From an uncultured Muribaculaceae bacterium (GTDB taxonomy: Bacteria; Bacteroidota; Bacteroidia; Bacteroidales; Muribaculaceae), in assembly GCA_947177435.1 (NCBI GenBank), contig CAMWUM010000031.1:1-10984 (forward strand): a DNA stretch of 10,984 nucleotides. The letters are read 5' to 3'. The position numbers and the translations under genes were made by a program. The notes below the pieces were generated by a model, which ran no database searches, was not told the origin of the DNA, and worked only from the letters and a program-made list of their open reading frames with translations. Position 1 is the stretch's first letter. Each line of letters begins with the position of its first letter. Shown here piece after piece: positions 1 through 6,881 of the stretch.

Positions 1-2495
1 GTCTTGTTGGCCTGAGCGAGGAATGTAGACAGGTCGGTGCCGCGCAGGTTGACGCGCACGGTTAGGTGGCGGCGGTTCATTTCGCGGGTGATGGTCGATG
101 CGCCTGTAGTGAGCTTGATGTCGGCCACTTGCGAGAGGGGAATCATGCCCCCCTCGGGCGTGGTCAGGCGCAGGTTGCCTATTTTCGACGGCGAGTTACG
201 GTACTCCTCGTTGTAACGGCAAATAACGTCGTAACTCTTGCTGCCAATGAAAATCTGGCTGACGGCCTTGCCGCCGATTGCAAGTTCGATCAGGTCGGTA
301 ATGTCTGAGACGTTCAGGCCGTACCTGGCAATCTTGTCGCGGTCAACGATAATCTGCAACTGGGGCAGGGGAGGCTCTTGGTCAACGGCTACGTCGACGG
401 CGCCGGGGATGGTTTTGAGGATGTCCTCGATGCTGTCGGCCAAGCGGCGCGTGGCGTCTAAATTTTCACCGTAAATCTTGAGGGCGAGATCGCTGTGGGC
501 GCCGGCCACTTGGTCCATTACCATGTCGATGATTGGCTGTGAGAAGCCGACGGTGATGCCGGGGATATTTTTGAGTTCCTCGTCCATAGCCGCGACGAGT
601 TCCTCCTTGTTGCGCCCCGACGTCCATGAGTCGTAAGGCTTTAGGCCCACGCCAACCTCGACGTGGCTGAGTGAGAACGCCTCGGCGCCCTCGTCGTCGC
701 GTCCGACCTGGGTCATGACATAGCTAACCTCGTCAAATTTTGAGAGGCGCTGTCGGAGTTCGTCGCCAATCTCGGTCGAGCGCTCGATGGAGATGCCGGG
801 AGGCAGTTGCACCTGTATCCAGATGCTGCCCTCGTCGAGGGGTGGCAGGAAGTCCTTGCCGACAGTAAATGTCAGCACTGCCGCTCCGGCCACGATTACG
901 GCCAGCGGGGCTATAAGGCGGCGGGGGTGTGCAATCAGTTTGGAGACGGCCGACGTGTAGCGGTCGGTGAGCCATTCGAGCCAGCGGTTCTTCCTAATCT
1001 TGCGAGGGCGCCGGTAGGCCAGGTACGCCAGGCCCGGTATGAGCAGGAGGGCAACGGCCAGGGCTCCGGCCAGAGCGTAGCCTACGGTGAAAGCCATAGG
1101 GGTGAACATCTTGCGCTCGATATGTTCGAAGGCGAAGAGGGGCAGGTAGGCCACGATGATGATGAGCGTAGAGAAGAAGATTGGCTTGGCCACGGCGGCG
1201 GTGCGCTTGATGATGTTTCCCTCCTCAAGCATTGCGTCCGGGTCGCTCTCGCGCTTTTTAAGTACCGTCTCCATCATCACTATCGCGCCGTCAACGAGTA
1301 TGCCGAAGTCAATGGCGCCCAGCGACAGCAGGTTGGCCGGGATGTCGGTTATCTTCATCAGTATGAACGCGATGAGCAGAGAGATGGGCACCGTGACGGC
1401 TACCAGCAGGGCGCCTCGCCAATTGCCGAGATAGATGATGAGAACGATCAACACAAGAGCCATGCCTTCGAGCAGCGTGTGGCTCACGGTGTGCAGGGTG
1501 TTGTCAACCAAATGGGTGCGATCCATAAATGGTTCAATCCTGACGCCATCGGGCAAAATGTTGTCGTTGAGGTCGTCGACGGCGGCTTTTACGCCATCGA
1601 GCACCTCCGACGGGTTCTCGCCTCGGAGCATCTGTACGATGCCCTCGACGCAGTCGGGACGGTCCACGCGGTCCTCGCCGGTAAATCCGAACACGCCCTT
1701 GCGCTCAAGGTTGCCATAGCGCACGGTGCCTACGTCGGCAATGTACACTGGCACGCCGTCCTCAGTTTTCACCACGATTTTACCGAGGTCGTCGAGGTCG
1801 CGGAGCAGTCCGATGCCGCGTATCACGTAGCTAAGGTCGCCATGCGACAGCATCGAGCCTCCGGCCGATGAGTTGTTTGATTCAATCTTTTCTGTTATGT
1901 CGGCCAGCGACAACCCGTACTGCTCCATCTTCACCGGGTCGAGTTCGATCTGGTATTGCGTGGTGATACCGCCGTAGTTGCTGACGTCGGCCACGCCTTG
2001 CACCTGTTTGAGTCTGGGAATGACTACCCACTTGTGCAGGTCGGTCAGTTGGCGCAGGTCGTTGGAGCCGGTTAGGGTGTAGCGGTAAATCTCGCCAGTG
2101 GGCGAGGTGAGCGGGTTGAGTTCGGGTACGGCGTCGTAAGGCAAGTCGACCTCCGATAGTCGGGCCTGTATCAATTGCCGGGCCCAGTAGTCGTCGACGC
2201 CGTCCTCAAACACTACGATTACGGTTGACAGACCGAACGTGTTCTTGCTTCGCATAACCTTCATCGAAGGTATGCCATTGATGGCCCGCTCGATGGGTAT
2301 GGTGATCTGCTGCTCGATTTCCTCGGCGGCGAGGCCGGGTACCTGCGTCACCACCTGTACGGTCACGTCGGCGATGTCGGGATAGGCGTCAATGGCGAGT
2401 GAGCGCCAGCAAAACCAGCCGATTGCACCCAGAAGCACAAAGGCCGCGAACATCAGGCCTCGCCTGTGTATCGCGTGGGATATGATGCGTTTCAT
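1..2495 (-). CDS. czcA: CzcA/CusA-type heavy-metal efflux RND pump, C-terminus cut by window edge
   Basis: This is the inner-membrane proton/metal antiporter of a tripartite efflux pump. The frame is open from ATG at 2495 to the left edge, giving 831 residues; the family is usually about 1030-1050, so roughly 200 residues (most of the C-terminal membrane half) are missing. Seen: an N-terminal membrane helix at about 13-30 followed by AYPDIADVTVQVV and a YWARQ motif near 104-108, typical of HME-RND pumps. The TM4 motif DFGILVDGAIVMME places D396, D402 and E409 as in CzcA-type pumps for divalent cations (Zn, Co, Ni, Cd); monovalent Cu/Ag pumps carry a different TM4 motif. A seventh helix lies near 528-546, then the second porter domain with FSQPIIDMVMDQ and DLALKIYG. 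The start is 12 bp after the fusion-protein stop, so the two are translated from one message. Substrate is inferred from the motif only. Confidence 0.95.
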   Translation of the reverse strand, partial: MKRIISHAIHRRGLMFAAFVLLGAIGWFCWRSLAIDAYPDIADVTVQVVTQVPGLAAEEIEQQITIPIERAINGIPSMKVMRSKNTFGLSTVIVVFEDGVDDYWARQLIQARLSEVDLPYDAVPELNPLTSPTGEIYRYTLTGSNDLRQLTDLHKWVVIPRLKQVQGVADVSNYGGITTQYQIELDPVKMEQYGLSLADITEKIESNNSSAGGSMLSHGDLSYVIRGIGLLRDLDDLGKIVVKTEDGVPVYIADVGTVRYGNLERKGVFGFTGEDRVDRPDCVEGIVQMLRGENPSEVLDGVKAAVDDLNDNILPDGVRIEPFMDRTHLVDNTLHTVSHTLLEGMALVLIVLIIYLGNWRGALLVAVTVPISLLIAFILMKITDIPANLLSLGAIDFGILVDGAIVMMETVLKKRESDPDAMLEEGNIIKRTAAVAKPIFFSTLIIIVAYLPLFAFEHIERKMFTPMAFTVGYALAGALAVALLLIPGLAYLAYRRPRKIRKNRWLEWLTDRYTSAVSKLIAHPRRLIAPLAVIVAGAAVLTFTVGKDFLPPLDEGSIWIQVQLPPGISIERSTEIGDELRQRLSKFDEVSYVMTQVGRDDEGAEAFSLSHVEVGVGLKPYDSWTSGRNKEELVAAMDEELKNIPGITVGFSQPIIDMVMDQVAGAHSDLALKIYGENLDATRRLADSIEDILKTIPGAVDVAVDQEPPLPQLQIIVDRDKIARYGLNVSDITDLIELAIGGKAVSQIFIGSKSYDVICRYNEEYRNSPSKIGNLRLTTPEGGMIPLSQVADIKLTTGASTITREMNRRHLTVRVNLRGTDLSTFLAQANK

Positions 2496-2507
2496 GTGCC
2501 TGCGTCG

Positions 2508-3626
2508 TCAGATTTCGGGGAAATAGAACGCGCCGCCGGTGACGATGACCTCGCCGGCGGAGATGCCGGAGGTGATGATGGTCGAGTCGCCTACCGACTC
2601 GCCGGTTTCGACGTATTGGTTGGCATAGCGGTTGTTGCCGAGCGATTTGACCACGTAGGTGCGGTCGTCGTTGCGGCGGATGGCTGCGGTGTTGATGAGC
2701 ACTGCGCGGTCTTTGTTGTCGGTGAGATGGACGGTGCAGAACATGTTGGGCTTTATCATCTCCGACTCATTGTCGCACTCCACAATCAGTTCGACCGTGC
2801 GCGTGGCCGGGTCGAGTATCTCGTTGATGTGATAGACCTTCCCGGCAAAGACTGTGTCGCTCCAGGCGTCAATCGTAACGTCGACGTTGGCGATGCCGGC
2901 GAGCTTGCTGAAGTCGCGCTCCTTTACGTTGGCCACGACCCATACCTTTGCGAGGTCGGCCACGATTACCGAAGGCTCGGCATCGTCTCTGACGTATTGG
3001 CCGTTAACCAGATTATTGACGATTACCGTGCCTGAGATGGGCGACTTGACCGTCATGGGCTGGCCGGGCACGATGGTGCGGATGTCTCCGCCGAACACGC
3101 TCAGGGATGCTGCGGCGTTGTCGGCCGTCTGCTTCTTAATCTCGTAGTCGGCTTTTGCCTCCTCCAGTTCGCGTGCCGAAATCATGTGGGACTCGTACAG
3201 GCGGTTGGCGCGGTCCAAGGCGCGCTGAGCCTGCTCGAGGGCGGTCGCGGACTCCAACGCGTCGCGGCATATTTCCAGATACTCGCTCGAGCTGATTTGG
3301 AATAATGCTTCGCCAGCCGTCACTTTCTGCCCGGGGCGCACGCAAGACTTGGCGATGCGGCCGGAGAACGGCACGCCGACCTCGGCATAGCGGGCGGGGA
3401 TGGGCTTGACCTGGCCCGAGGCTGAGAATTGGGGATTGTAATCCGAGAGCGCCACTTCTGATTCAGTGATGCGCTGGAGTATTGATGAACCGGCGGACAG
3501 CACGATGGTGTCGCCGTGCATGGTAATTTCGGAGTTGGTGTTTTCGTCTTTGGCGCTTGTGCAAGAGAGCATCAGCGAAGCGCAAAGGGCGAAAACAGCC
3601 GACAGTGATATGATCGGTTGTTTCAT
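2508..3626 (-). CDS. czcB: CzcB/CusB-type membrane-fusion lipoprotein (RND periplasmic adaptor)
   Basis: This is the periplasmic adaptor linking the RND pump to an outer-membrane channel, 372 residues. ATG at 3626 is chosen over a start 9 codons upstream because it begins directly with a lipoprotein signal: MKQPIISLSA, a hydrophobic stretch, and a lipobox LMLSC with the acylated cysteine at C22. Domains in order: first half of a barrel-sandwich (lipoyl-like) domain at about 78-112 with PFSGRIAKSCVRPGQKV; a short alpha-hairpin rich in Glu, Ala and Lys at about 115-178; second lipoyl half at about 190-225 (VKSPISGTVIVN...GQYV); a beta-barrel domain at about 226-300, including DPATRTVEL; and a membrane-proximal domain to the end. 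There is no N-terminal metal-binding His cluster; the histidines are instead concentrated in the small protein encoded just upstream. Assignment to the family is firm; which metal is handled is inferred from the pump. Confidence 0.93.
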   Translation of the reverse strand: MKQPIISLSAVFALCASLMLSCTSAKDENTNSEITMHGDTIVLSAGSSILQRITESEVALSDYNPQFSASGQVKPIPARYAEVGVPFSGRIAKSCVRPGQKVTAGEALFQISSSEYLEICRDALESATALEQAQRALDRANRLYESHMISARELEEAKADYEIKKQTADNAAASLSVFGGDIRTIVPGQPMTVKSPISGTVIVNNLVNGQYVRDDAEPSVIVADLAKVWVVANVKERDFSKLAGIANVDVTIDAWSDTVFAGKVYHINEILDPATRTVELIVECDNESEMIKPNMFCTVHLTDNKDRAVLINTAAIRRNDDRTYVVKSLGNNRYANQYVETGESVGDSTIITSGISAGEVIVTGGAFYFPEI

Positions 3627-3703
3627 TGACAAATAGGAATGCGGCTCACGCAAGCGAAAGCCGAAATTAAGATATTAGGGAGATTAGGGGAGTGAGGATT
3701 TTG

Positions 3704-4084
3704 TCAGATGAAACAAGCCGGCGGTGCTCGCGGGCCGATGGTAAGATGTTCTGCCGCAACGCACTCGTTGACGGGCGTACAATATAATACGGTTAAGAGA
3801 ATTTCCTCGTTGACCGGGATGTCGATAAACTGAATCTCTTCAGTCACGATGTCAGTGAGCAGGGCTAAGGCCTCAAAATCATTTGCCGAGTGGGAGTGAT
3901 GGTTGCCCGGCAGATATGGGTGGGAGTGCGTAATCGTGCCTTGGCCGAGGCCCAGGAAGTGGGTGTGTATAAACAGCGTCGAACCGCTGTAATACGACGT
4001 AAAAAGCATCGTCAGCAACACCGTAATGATATTGCCGCGCAACTTCCGCACAAAGCAATTATATGCCCTCTTGGCCGTCGTCAT
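3704..4084 (-). CDS. Small histidine-rich membrane-anchored protein heading the efflux operon
   Basis: A 126-residue protein of unproven function. The N-terminus is basic (KR, RK) and is followed by one hydrophobic segment at about 19-39, which would serve as a signal anchor. Immediately after it comes a histidine cluster, H40, H42, H53, H55, H62, H63 and H65, in the pattern HTH...THSHPYLPGNHHSHS, all expected on the periplasmic side. A second hydrophobic-acidic part (about 72-102) and a C-terminal RAPP stretch follow. I infer a metal-binding or metal-buffering role because of the His cluster and because the gene is first in the czcB-czcA operon, 77 bp upstream of czcB. The frame is open further upstream to a GTG at 4120, but a consensus Bacteroidetes -7 promoter element (4096-4103) lies inside that extension, so ATG at 4084 is the likely start. 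I recall similar small proteins beside Bacteroidetes RND loci but cannot verify this here. Confidence 0.8.
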   Translation of the reverse strand: MTTAKRAYNCFVRKLRGNIITVLLTMLFTSYYSGSTLFIHTHFLGLGQGTITHSHPYLPGNHHSHSANDFEALALLTDIVTEEIQFIDIPVNEEILLTVLYCTPVNECVAAEHLTIGPRAPPACFI

Positions 4085-4095
4085 ATTTCCAACCG

Positions 4096-4129
4096 CAAAA
4101 TTACAAATTTTTCCCGACACCGCCTCAAA
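4096..4129 (-). promoter_or_regulatory. Bacteroidetes-type promoter of the metal-efflux operon
   Basis: On the minus strand, TAATTTTG (4096-4103) matches the Bacteroidetes sigma-ABfr -7 consensus TAnnTTTG exactly. TTTG at 4126-4129 provides the -33 element, 22 bp upstream. The predicted transcription start, about 5 nt downstream, leaves a very short leader before ATG at 4084. This decides the start of the histidine-rich gene and separates the efflux operon from the transposase-like gene upstream. Confidence 0.75.
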
Positions 4130-4152
4130 ATTATTGGTATTTTATGGGACTA

Positions 4153-4169
4153 TCACCCGGAGACAAACT
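4153..4169 (+). repeat. REP-like repeat copy A, downstream of the HUH gene
   Basis: TCACCCGGAGACAAACT, identical over 17 bp to copy B at 5078-5094 and, over 15 bp, the reverse complement of copy C at 5130-5144. It is followed by TTTTT on the plus strand. It lies 19 bp beyond the HUH gene stop and 24 bp upstream of the -33 element of the efflux promoter. The unit itself contains no strong internal palindrome, so it differs from a classic hairpin REP. Confidence 0.85.
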
Positions 4170-4188
4170 TTTTATGCCTAAGGTCTAT

Positions 4189-5124
4189 TCAAATTTTTGA
4201 GATGGTTTCTGCGAAGGAGTTCATTTGCAGGCAGATTGAGCGGGAGAGGGTGGTGCGGGCAGGCAGGCCGAGAGAAATAATGAGGAGGCGACCTTCTGAA
4301 CAGAGGGAGAAGTCGTGTGCTGAGGGTTTGAAACGGTCGGGGAAGGTTTCGTGGGTAATTAGGATGATTTTGGCTCCGAGGGCGTCTGCTTCGGCGCGGA
4401 TGGCTTTTTCTTCTTTGCTTATAAAGGGGGATACAAGGATGGTGCCTTTGGAAGCGGCGTTAAGCCAATTGGTTTTCTTTTGTTCTTTTTCTTCGGGGGG
4501 GAATTTGCGGCTGATTTTTACGGCCTCCTTATCGGGGTTGCGGAAAAGGAAGAGATTGCCGTAAGCTTCATATTCCTTTTCATCGATTTTGAGTTTTCTT
4601 ATTCGCTGGAAGAATTGAGGGAATTGTTGGCGCATGGCCAATCGGTGGGGATTTTCTCTGATATATCTGAATAGGCAGTCAAGGCTTCTTTTCCGCAACA
4701 GGGGCTTGTCGCAGTAGCCAGGCTGAAAAATATCGGTACCGATGTTATTCACAAGGGTTTCGATATAGAAATCCAGGTGCTTCTCCGACCACTCCTTCAC
4801 TCGCAATAATATATGCACGTGATCGGGCATCACGGCGAATTGGTAAATCTGCAGTATAGGGAATTGTTTTTGGATTGCGATAATTGATTTGGCGATCGTT
4901 TTTCCTAACTCTGTTTCTTCAATGAAAGCGCATCCTGGCTGCCCGGGGGCTATTTGTGCATCTCCTTTCACCACTCCAAATTTTGGAAAGGCATCTTTCT
5001 TCTTCAGGATGAGATGATAAATGAAAGGGGCGTGATAGTTGTGCGCGAAGGCGCGTTTGTGGTAGTGAGGGAGGACTTCACCCGGAGACAAACTCTTTGC
5101 TGGTAGATTATTGTTGGGGGCCAT
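4189..5124 (-). CDS. HUH/Y1 transposase-like protein (RAYT/IS200 family) with extra C-terminal domain
   Basis: A 311-residue protein related to REP-associated tyrosine transposases, which nick and join single-stranded DNA at hairpins. The HUH metal-binding motif is MPDHVHILL with H102 and H104. Fifty residues on, RYIRENPHR resembles the conserved YIxxNP segment of RAYTs, making Y154 the best candidate nucleophile. A typical RAYT or IS200 transposase is about 150-220 residues; this one continues for about 95 more. That tail (about 218-311) reads as alternating strand-helix: GTILVSPF, a charged helix, AKIILITHE, then GRLLIISLGLP. It looks Rossmann-like, perhaps DprA/SLOG-like, but I cannot assign it. 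ATG at 5124 is chosen because everything upstream in this frame overlaps the barrel gene and is a Pro/His/Arg-rich shadow. No promoter of its own is evident, so read-through from the barrel operon may express it. GC content is visibly lower than the neighbours. Confidence 0.8.
   Translation of the reverse strand: MAPNNNLPAKSLSPGEVLPHYHKRAFAHNYHAPFIYHLILKKKDAFPKFGVVKGDAQIAPGQPGCAFIEETELGKTIAKSIIAIQKQFPILQIYQFAVMPDHVHILLRVKEWSEKHLDFYIETLVNNIGTDIFQPGYCDKPLLRKRSLDCLFRYIRENPHRLAMRQQFPQFFQRIRKLKIDEKEYEAYGNLFLFRNPDKEAVKISRKFPPEEKEQKKTNWLNAASKGTILVSPFISKEEKAIRAEADALGAKIILITHETFPDRFKPSAHDFSLCSEGRLLIISLGLPARTTLSRSICLQMNSFAETISKI
5078..5094 (+). repeat. REP-like repeat copy B, inside the HUH coding sequence
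   Basis: TCACCCGGAGACAAACT, a 17-bp direct copy of repeat A. It is read through by the HUH gene, where its complement encodes residues 11-16 (SLSPGE). With copy C it forms a perfect 15-bp inverted repeat separated by 36 bp. Confidence 0.85.
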
Positions 5125-5144
5125 GGGGTGTTTGTCTCCGGGTG
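5079..5144 (-). promoter_or_regulatory. Potential long hairpin enclosing the HUH start codon
   Basis: Repeats C and B can pair as a perfect 15-bp stem in the minus-strand transcript with a 36-nt loop (5094-5129). The loop contains the ATG at 5124. As RNA this could limit initiation; as single-stranded DNA it is the kind of structure HUH transposases recognise. Pairing is seen in the sequence; the regulatory role is inference. Confidence 0.5.
5130..5144 (-). repeat. REP-like repeat copy C, upstream of the HUH gene
   Basis: GTTTGTCTCCGGGTG on the plus strand, the exact reverse complement of copies A and B. It ends 6 bp past the barrel gene stop codon and begins 5 bp upstream of the HUH start codon, so it sits in the probable 5' untranslated leader of the HUH message. 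Confidence 0.85.
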
Positions 5145-5150
5145 CGGTTG

Positions 5151-6869
5151 TTAGAATTTGATGGTGGCGCCGAGGAGGCCGTGGATGCCTTGGGCGGGGA
5201 GGGTGCTGATGAGGAGGTAGTTGCAGTTGAGGAGGTTTTCGGCGCGGAGGAAGAGGGTGGTGCGCGGGGTGAGGTCGTAGCTGGCGGTCAGGTCGAGGAG
5301 GCTGGCATTGCCCAGCGAGTAATCCCAAGGGCCGTAGAAGTCGTTGCTGTCATAATATGATATGCGGCGGCCTGTGCGCAGGTCATAGTCGAGGGCGACG
5401 TGCATGCAGGGTATCGGCCTGGCGCCAACGTGGACGCGGAGGGATGTTTCTGCGCCGTCGAGCCATTGGTACCAGCGGGGCGTAAGGTTAGAGTTGACCG
5501 CTTGCTCATACGACACGTATGCGTCGACGAGCGACTGATAGGCATAGTCGACACGTGCGCCGACAAGCCAGCAGGTCTGATCGTCCAAATAGTATATTGT
5601 GCCGTATGGCTCGGACCATGAGGGCATATCAGGCGAAGATGCGTAGACATGCGGGTAAGGGTTGTTGTCCGCGACGCCGAACGATGCGTAGACCTTCGCT
5701 TTGAATCCTCGAAAGGCTCCGAGGTTGACGCCGAAGTCGAGGCGGAGGGTGTGCATTTCGGGAAAGACTTCACGAGTGTTTATGTAAGGGTCAGTCGCGA
5801 AGAGGCTGGATATCGGTACCATATTGCTGTCAAGTATCAGATTGGCGTACGCCGAAACTGGAAGCGAAGACGGGGTCCATGAGAGGCGTATGTCGGGCAA
5901 TAAAAACGAGAAGTAGAAGAGTGATGGGAGAGATTCGGGTTTTAGGCCGAGGGATGCACGGAAGGCTCCAGTACCGAAGTTGAAGTGCGGGAAGATTTTT
6001 AGCAGGTTGTAGCTATGATGGCCATCACTATAGTAGCTGCAGAGGTTTTGCCACTCGAGGCTAAGTACGAACTTTGCGGGCTGGGAGAGGTCTTTGCGCA
6101 GATAGGCCAGGTCGGCATGGATGGTGGTGAAGGACTGGCGCACATTGTCAAATTCGCCCAGGTAATCGCCGGAGAGGGGGGTGTACGTATCGTTGAAGCC
6201 GAAATACTGGTAGCGAGCTTCGAGGTTGTAACCAAATCGGCCGACGCGGGAGCGCCAAGCCAGGCGGGTGTTGAGTTCGTTGGAGCCTTGCGTGTAGTCG
6301 TCTTCGCGGGTCCAGCTTGGGCGCAGGATTGAGGCGTGGGTGTAGTCGAGCGTGGCGTCAAGTACCGACGATTTGCCGAAGCGGTGGGTGCCGTATGCAC
6401 CGACGGTGACGTAATGGTTGCGCATCTTCACATCACGGCTGAAATCATTGGATTCTGATAGCCTTGTGTATTGATAGCCATTGTATTGCATCCAGGCTCC
6501 AGCAGCTGAGCGGTCGGTGTCGACAAATCGGTAGCCGGCGTTAGCGCCGAGATTAAGGGCCGGGAAATAACCGAGAGAGGCGTAGCCACGGTATGGCGTG
6601 TGCTCAATGGTATTGGCCCACAACAGTGGAGGCAGCGGGGTCATGTAGTTGAGGATGGTGCCTTCGCCGGTGTATTCTGCCGGGGTGAGGCTGACGTCCT
6701 GCGCGGCAGGCGTCAGCAGTTGGGGCGTCCATACGGGGCGGACGGCCTGGCGCAGCGCGGGCTCTACCACTCGGTCTACGGTTACGGTTGTGTAAAGCGT
6801 TTGCGCCGAAGCAGTTGCTGAGGCCAATATTGTGATGGCGGCGATGCCGCCAGAGAGTCTGTTGAGCAT
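5151..6869 (-). CDS. Plugless TonB-receptor-like outer-membrane beta-barrel
   Basis: A 572-residue outer-membrane protein. A signal peptide spans residues 1-22 with cleavage after ASA before Q23. An unstructured, proline-containing segment follows (about 23-90), then many alternating amphipathic strands rich in Tyr, Trp and Asn, such as YNLEARYQYFGF and VDAYVSYEQ. It ends with ATIKF, the C-terminal phenylalanine expected of a barrel recognised by the BAM machinery. No plug or carboxypeptidase-like N-terminal domain is seen and the length is well below a full TonB-dependent receptor (usually over 650), so transport via TonB is doubtful. The last region includes LRAENLLNCNYLL, similar to the final strands of TonB-dependent receptors. 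It begins 12 bp after the TPR gene stop, so the two are cotranscribed and probably act together. Ligand or cargo is unknown. Confidence 0.85.
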   Translation of the reverse strand: MLNRLSGGIAAITILASATASAQTLYTTVTVDRVVEPALRQAVRPVWTPQLLTPAAQDVSLTPAEYTGEGTILNYMTPLPPLLWANTIEHTPYRGYASLGYFPALNLGANAGYRFVDTDRSAAGAWMQYNGYQYTRLSESNDFSRDVKMRNHYVTVGAYGTHRFGKSSVLDATLDYTHASILRPSWTREDDYTQGSNELNTRLAWRSRVGRFGYNLEARYQYFGFNDTYTPLSGDYLGEFDNVRQSFTTIHADLAYLRKDLSQPAKFVLSLEWQNLCSYYSDGHHSYNLLKIFPHFNFGTGAFRASLGLKPESLPSLFYFSFLLPDIRLSWTPSSLPVSAYANLILDSNMVPISSLFATDPYINTREVFPEMHTLRLDFGVNLGAFRGFKAKVYASFGVADNNPYPHVYASSPDMPSWSEPYGTIYYLDDQTCWLVGARVDYAYQSLVDAYVSYEQAVNSNLTPRWYQWLDGAETSLRVHVGARPIPCMHVALDYDLRTGRRISYYDSNDFYGPWDYSLGNASLLDLTASYDLTPRTTLFLRAENLLNCNYLLISTLPAQGIHGLLGATIKF

Positions 6870-6881
6870 GGCTGAGGGATG

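Larger units (their letters stand above)
4154..5144 (-). mobile_element. RAYT/IS200-like unit bounded by 15-bp inverted repeats
   Basis: A 991-bp unit starts and ends with perfect 15-bp inverted repeats: CACCCGGAGACAAAC at 4154-4168 and its reverse complement at 5130-5144. It carries a single gene, the HUH protein at 4189-5124. The repeats hug the gene closely: 20 bp after its stop and 5 bp before its start. The right end falls 6 bp after the stop codon of the barrel gene, so the unit fills the space between two operons. No target-site duplication is visible next to the repeats, which is expected for HUH/Y1 enzymes. Whether it still moves, or is a domesticated RAYT acting on dispersed repeats, cannot be told from one copy. 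Confidence 0.6.

Noticed and set aside
807..1871. 354-codon open frame on the plus strand opposite czcA
   Set aside because: It is an antisense shadow in GC-rich DNA; the minus strand carries an unmistakable RND pump with conserved motifs, and the plus-strand product has no recognisable domain.
2466..3035. 189-codon plus-strand frame opposite the membrane-fusion gene
   Set aside because: Shadow of the adaptor gene, Val/Gly/Asp-rich with no domain features.
3627..3703. Possible separate promoter for czcB
   Set aside because: The TATTTG near the start codon does not fit TAnnTTTG and is too close to the ATG; no -33 element is present. Cotranscription with the histidine-rich gene is simpler.
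3890..4564. 224-codon plus-strand frame spanning the efflux promoter and HUH gene end
   Set aside because: It crosses two minus-strand genes and the intergenic promoter, shows no family features, and would be antisense throughout.
5125..5328. N-terminal extension of the HUH gene frame, rich in Pro, His and Arg
   Set aside because: It overlaps the 3' end of the barrel gene in another frame, has a low-complexity composition caused by C-rich codons there, and begins at no convincing start. ATG 5124 gives a sensible protein.
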